64,000 bases of DNA, from contig OZ020253.1 in the NCBI GenBank assembly GCA_963971285.1, positions 806,001 to 870,000 of the forward strand, read 5' to 3'. This document shows positions 51,201 through 57,200 of this stretch, one piece after another. The notes under the pieces are model-generated. The model did no database searches, was not told the DNA's origin, and saw only the letters and a list, made by a program, of their open reading frames with translations. Position 1 is the stretch's first letter. Every line of letters starts with the position of its first letter. Source of the stretch: Astropecten irregularis. Taxonomy: Eukaryota > Echinodermata > Asteroidea > Paxillosida > Astropectinidae. The translations under genes were made by a program, and so were the position numbers.

Positions 51201-54200
51201 GCCTTCCATACTTCTCAGATTCCAAGCAAATTGTTCGATTTACTAGACAACACCCTGCTGCAAAACATTTTAGTACCACAGACTTATAAAGGTCAAAATT
51301 AATAGTTACATCCACTTAATAGGGTTTAGTAATAATACGTGCTACTTGCAAAAATAATAAAGAAACAAGATTATGATCATTAACTTCAGACTGAAGCATG
51401 CATTGTGTAAAGAAATGATTTCTGTAAGTGCAAATTATGCTCAATGTAAATTTGAATCAGGATTGTTGTTTTACCTTGAACTGTTATAGTGAATGTACAC
51501 ATTCCCATGTTGTCGCTGACATCGGTTGCATTGTACTGAACAACAGTATTACCAATTGGAATGGAGGTGCCTGCCATTACATCAGATACAGGAACAATAT
51601 CCAGCATGGAGTTGTCAGTGACATTGACTGATGCCCAAGTTGCAGTAGCAGTTGATACACCAGCATCCGTAACGATTGTAAAAGATGCTGGACACTCTAA
51701 GACTGGATCCTCTTCATCTGAAACATGAGATTATATAAATTGCATATAAATAAAAGGAACAAGAGAATGCTTTGTAAACTATCAAATGATTGGCAACATG
51801 TTGAAGAATTAAGAAATGAAGTTACTTACCAATAATGGTGATTGACCAAATGCATGAAGCAAACTCGGAATACGGGTCAATTGCAGCATATGACACAGTA
51901 TGTTGGGTTGGTAAACCACCCACAAGATTAAACTTCACAGACTGACCAACATTGTACACCACCATATTATAAGCAACTGATACGGTAAATGATCCAGAGT
52001 TGTCTGAGGCTGATGTTTCAGCAGGAAGTGTGACTTGTTTGTAGGCAACATTGGCATCTGTGGCAACAGTTTCATCAGATGGACACACAATGCTGGGAGG
52101 CTCATTATCTAAAAAAAAAACCAGTAAATGTAAATTTGATTTGTAATATATCAAGTTCTGTCAACTTAAATCAATAGGAACAGCATTAGGGTCAAACCCA
52201 ACTTCAGCTTAGCTTATACTCTTACCTTCGACCTCTACCATGAAGGTGCAGGAGGCATTGTTTCCATGTGAATCCTCTGCAGTCACAGTCACACTGGCCG
52301 TGCCAATTGGGAATTGGGATCCTGAAGCTGGACTTGAGACTGGTGTGATGTCCTCCCCAGAGTTATCAGTCACAGTGACATTCCAGGTCACTGTAGCATA
52401 ATTCATCCCAGAATCGGTATCCGTCATAATGTTTGCAGGGCATTCTATCTCTGGATCAGTCTGGTCTGAAAGACAAGATATTAAAACATAAAAAAAACTT
52501 TATCACGGATGTAATTATAAGTGACCGACGAAGTCATTTCCGGAAAATCACTAAAGCCTTTAAAGGCCATGCGCCAATAAATTGCGCGATCGAGGCGAGA
52601 GACTTACCGCAGGGGTGCAGGCGCCCTTTGGTGTTAAGAGTTTCCATTTCTATCCATTTATTTGTATCAATGGTTTTGTTATCTTGTTCTTTATTAATGT
52701 CTCGATCAATAATATATCCTCCGGATTCCTCCTTATTTTTTATTTCTAACGTTCAAAGTCATTTTGACATGTGTGGTTGCTATTTCGATCGATGTAGGCC
52801 AATCTGTATGACGTGTGTCCATGCCAATCGGAGAGTGGCTTAGTACCCACATCCCAATGTATTCATTAATGCAACAAAAATTACATGGAACCAGACTATT
52901 CAGTTTGATTGTCAACAGAGGGCGCTATCGGTAAGGTCTGTTTCCTGCCCTATTTAGCCCCATTTAAACATGTGTACACAAAACACGGAGCCAGACCATA
53001 TGTTTTATTATTGAATTTTTACTCTCAAAAAAAAAGCGCGACACACGGACGGGCGCAGCGAATCATTGCAGCGCCATGAAAAACAACATTTTGTCATTTC
53101 CGGAAAATATTTTTTAATTAAGCCATTTCCGGAAATCCGGAAATTTCCGGAACTCTTACATCCCTGCTTTATTTAGAAACACGATTGAGGGAAGAGTTAA
53201 GCTAAACCTTGATATTACACTGCCTTCCATACTTCTCAGATTCCAAGCAAATTGTTCGATTTACTAGACAACACCCTGATGCATAAAATTTACTTCCACT
53301 GAGTTATAAAGGCCAGCATTAGCTTTATAAGGTTTGCAGATTTGGAGAGGAGACCAATAAACAACTGGAGCATAAAACCAAAGGAATCTACCCACCTGTG
53401 ATGGCAACATTGAAGGAGCAGGAGGCTGTGTTCATAGAACCATCGGTGGCGGTGTATGTGTACTCATGAGTACCAATAGATAGGACCACAGGTAGAGTAT
53501 ATGAATTAGTCGTCACCACACCAGAGTTATCAGTACCTACTGGTTCTATCCAGGTGGCTGTGCCATTCATATAACCCTCACCAGCAGGGAATGCAAGATC
53601 ACCAGGACAGGTGATCATTGGGGGTGTTGTGTCTGTCAAAAGAAGAAGAAGAGAAGAGAAGCAGAGAGAAGATAAGGCAGGATTACAATAGCATAAAGAA
53701 ATAATCTTGTGCTTTCAACCACATTTTATCTGCCTGAAATATGAGATTATGTATATAATTACAAATGGGGTATTGGGGACTCACAAACTTAGCATCTAAA
53801 AGTGGACATTAGGGACATCTCAGGACTTAGGGAGACTTTTTGATGTCTCCTTAAGGTACCAGCTACCTAATAAAGGCTTTTTTTTAATGTCCATACTTTA
53901 AAAGAAGACACAGAATGCTCTCAATTAGGCCTGGGCGATTAACTCGATTAATCGCGATTACATTCCTGTGTCGATTACTCGATTAGTAAATTCTGAACTA
54001 CTCGATTAATCGTGCCAGCGCGATTAGTGCCTTCGAGTTGCAATTAATTCCACGAGTTACTACTATTCTCAGTCGATCAATAGCCATGCCGTGCGTGTTG
54101 CATGGAGCAGCTGCATAGACTTGATGACATTCGTGTTTTGTCCATCCGTCCGTCAATATCATGCATCGTATATAGTGAGGCAACGTAATCTTGATTCAAT

Positions 54201-57200
54201 AGGGGTTGAGGGTGTGTACCGCGGTTGCGTCCCCGCATGTTGGACATTATGCAGGACGTACACAGTGTAATGTGAACACGCACACCGTACCCCTGGTGTA
54301 GCGATAAAATTACCGACTTGATATCAAGTCTGCTGCTGCACGTGCACCGGATGCCCGCCCAATTGTGACAGCACCATGACAACATTTTGAGATTACACTG
54401 TAAATGGCCAGTAGCCCGTCTAATAATACTGCCTTATATGGTCAACGTGGATGAGGCATGAATGAGGGCTATACCATTTTGCTGTTTATTGAGGTACATT
54501 TAGTTATGTTGCATTTCCAATAAATACTATTTATCTCACTTAGTAATAAAACGAAAGGTTGTCGCACATAAACATGAGTTATTGGATACATACAGTTTAA
54601 ATGTGTCGGGATGAATTTGTATTAGAGCCTGACAGCTGACAACGAAGTTTTTCTCAACCTCTTAGGCCCACGTGTTTACAATGTATTCGGCTACCATGGC
54701 CGGCCAGCGAGGCTTGATGCATGGCGCGATGGCATTCAACTACTCGAGTACGGACGCTATACTCGATTAGACGATTACTGTACTGGACTACTGTATCGTA
54801 TCGTATGATAATCGTGAAGTGAACATGTGGAGTAATCGTGAAATGCAAAATAATCGCGATGTGCTTAGTAATCTTGAACTGTATAACAATCGTGTTCACT
54901 GTTCAGTAATCGTGAACTGTATAATAATCAGGTTCACTGTTCAGTAATCGTGAACTGTATAATAATCGTGTTTCTGTTCACTTTTTAGCCTACTATCGTT
55001 GACTTGTATGCATGTATGGGACTACTTGTGAGGCAGTAACTGCATGCCTTGTCGGACAACACTTCGCGAAATTACCCTACTTTACTGAAGAAAGTAATTA
55101 TGGACGATATTAGCTTCACGAATTTTGCATTATACCTTATCAGAACAAAAATGGCATTGCTCAATGCCTCGAAAATCGGAACTGATCGCTGTTGAAACTT
55201 GTAAGAATCAATGCATTACGCTAGTGCAGTTTACTGCAGTGCCGCTATGATGAAAACAAGGTATGTGCTGCTTGTATATAGTCACTTCCGGGTAATCGCG
55301 ATTAATCGATTAATCGCGATTATTTCCTCCGCGATTAATCGATTAGTGAAAAGCACTAATCGCCCAGGCCTACTCTCAATATGAACATATGTCAATTTCA
55401 AGTTCATTGGTTTGGAGGATGTTTAGAAATAGGTCAGTAAAATTTGTGCACGACCCAATGGGAAAGTCTCCCTAAGGTCCCATCCTCGGTAATACCGGTA
55501 CATAATCGTTATAATCAAGATTGTTTTGATTAATAAGCTGCATCTTCTTTGAGTGATCACCCATATACTTTTTCTCAGGTTGCGGCATCGTTAATGCTGT
55601 GCATATCTTAAACGATTCTTGGGATATAAAGCGGTTTGTGAGTTGTTTCATGGCTTCTGACTGCCAAATGAACAAAGAAAGTTGACTATTTGGGACACCA
55701 CTATCAACATAGGCCTGCTTGGGTTGGATAGCTCAGTTTGTAGAGCACTGGTACGATATTCCCATGGTCACTGGTTCAAATCTAGTCGCCTGGTAATTTT
55801 TTTCTGTTCACTTTTCAATGAAATCTGAGATGTGTATTAATGCAACATCAACTCACCAGTGACTCGTACGTAAAACCGACATGAGACAGCTTGGAAAGTA
55901 ATCTGCTTGAATATTAGATACTCCACCAAAATCCTTCCACCGTGTTCTTGCAGCGTGGTTGTGATGGGAAACACATCACCGCTATTACACTCATAGTTTG
56001 TAGGAGTCTGGTAGCAGTTGAATACTTGACTAAACACTGCAGTAGTTAATGTAGGATTCGTCCAGGAGACAGCTACGCCATTGGCGGTAGTAGTGTTTGC
56101 CTCAATGACAGGCTCTTCATTGGACTCTATCACACTTCGTGCTTCTGGTGGAGGGCACGTATCCCCAAAGATGTCTAATCAAATGAAACAAATACAGATT
56201 CATCAGTCAGTATCTATGGCAATTATTTCAAGAAGGAGAGGGAATAAGGAGGAAATGACCAGTAGATGTGACCACCTCATGATGAAACAGTTTGCCTTCA
56301 AACAACTGTAAATACCAGCATCAGTCAATCTTTGTGTCTTCTTTATTTTGAATCCTGAAACAATAAAATTATACACTTCATTTTGAATAATCCAAAGACT
56401 GCAACATGGACAATGAATTGCACAAAGAAGTTTTGGAGGAAAAGAAATTGTATTCAGCATTTGAATGCCATACATTAAGTGTTTTCTTTTTAGAGGAAAT
56501 ATGCTTTCCTTATTTTTGTGTTTAATGTTATTTTCAATTAAATTACAGCAAAAGGAAAACAATAAGCATTCTTACTATCATTATCAATGATACAGACTTG
56601 AGTCGAGGCCCCAAGAATTCCTGATGGACTTGGGCTTGCCAGAGCTAGGGTGAAACATCGTAAGGTGTATTGCTCAGTACTGTCATCAACAATTGGCACA
56701 GTAACTGCCACCTGGTTGTTGCTTGCTCCAAAGGTCAAAGTGTCAGATACAGCTATGTAGTCAGAACCAGCTGTGGCCGTTGCATCAGAGCTTGTAACAA
56801 CTGCAAAATTTAAAAACAAGAATAAATAAATGACATCCAAATGCAAAGCAAATTTTGTAACCTTTAAGGGAGAATTTAGCAAAACTGTTTCTTGTTAGAT
56901 CAGTGGAGATATCTGGGTCCTTTTTACATGACCTCAACAGAAAGGCAAAATGCAAACAAACACACGTGAGCTTCAAGGACAATAATTTTGCTTACATTGT
57001 TATTTCTACCTCAAATATCTCTTTTACTTCTCAATAAAGACAATTATTCCACCAACACGTATTAAATGAGGTTCTAAATGTTGGCAAACTACGTATCACG
57101 TATGAAGCTGAAGTAGTTCGGCAACAAAAGTTAATTATACAGTCATTTTTTTATCTTAATAATGCAACGCTTGTCACTTTGTTTTTCTTGCTCAAAGGCC

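Larger units (their letters stand above)
50478..51829. repeat. Three-exon HYR unit, array 2 copy 2
   Basis: 1352 bp, nearly identical to copy 1 over exons and introns (HYR 6, 5, 4). Confidence 0.9.
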
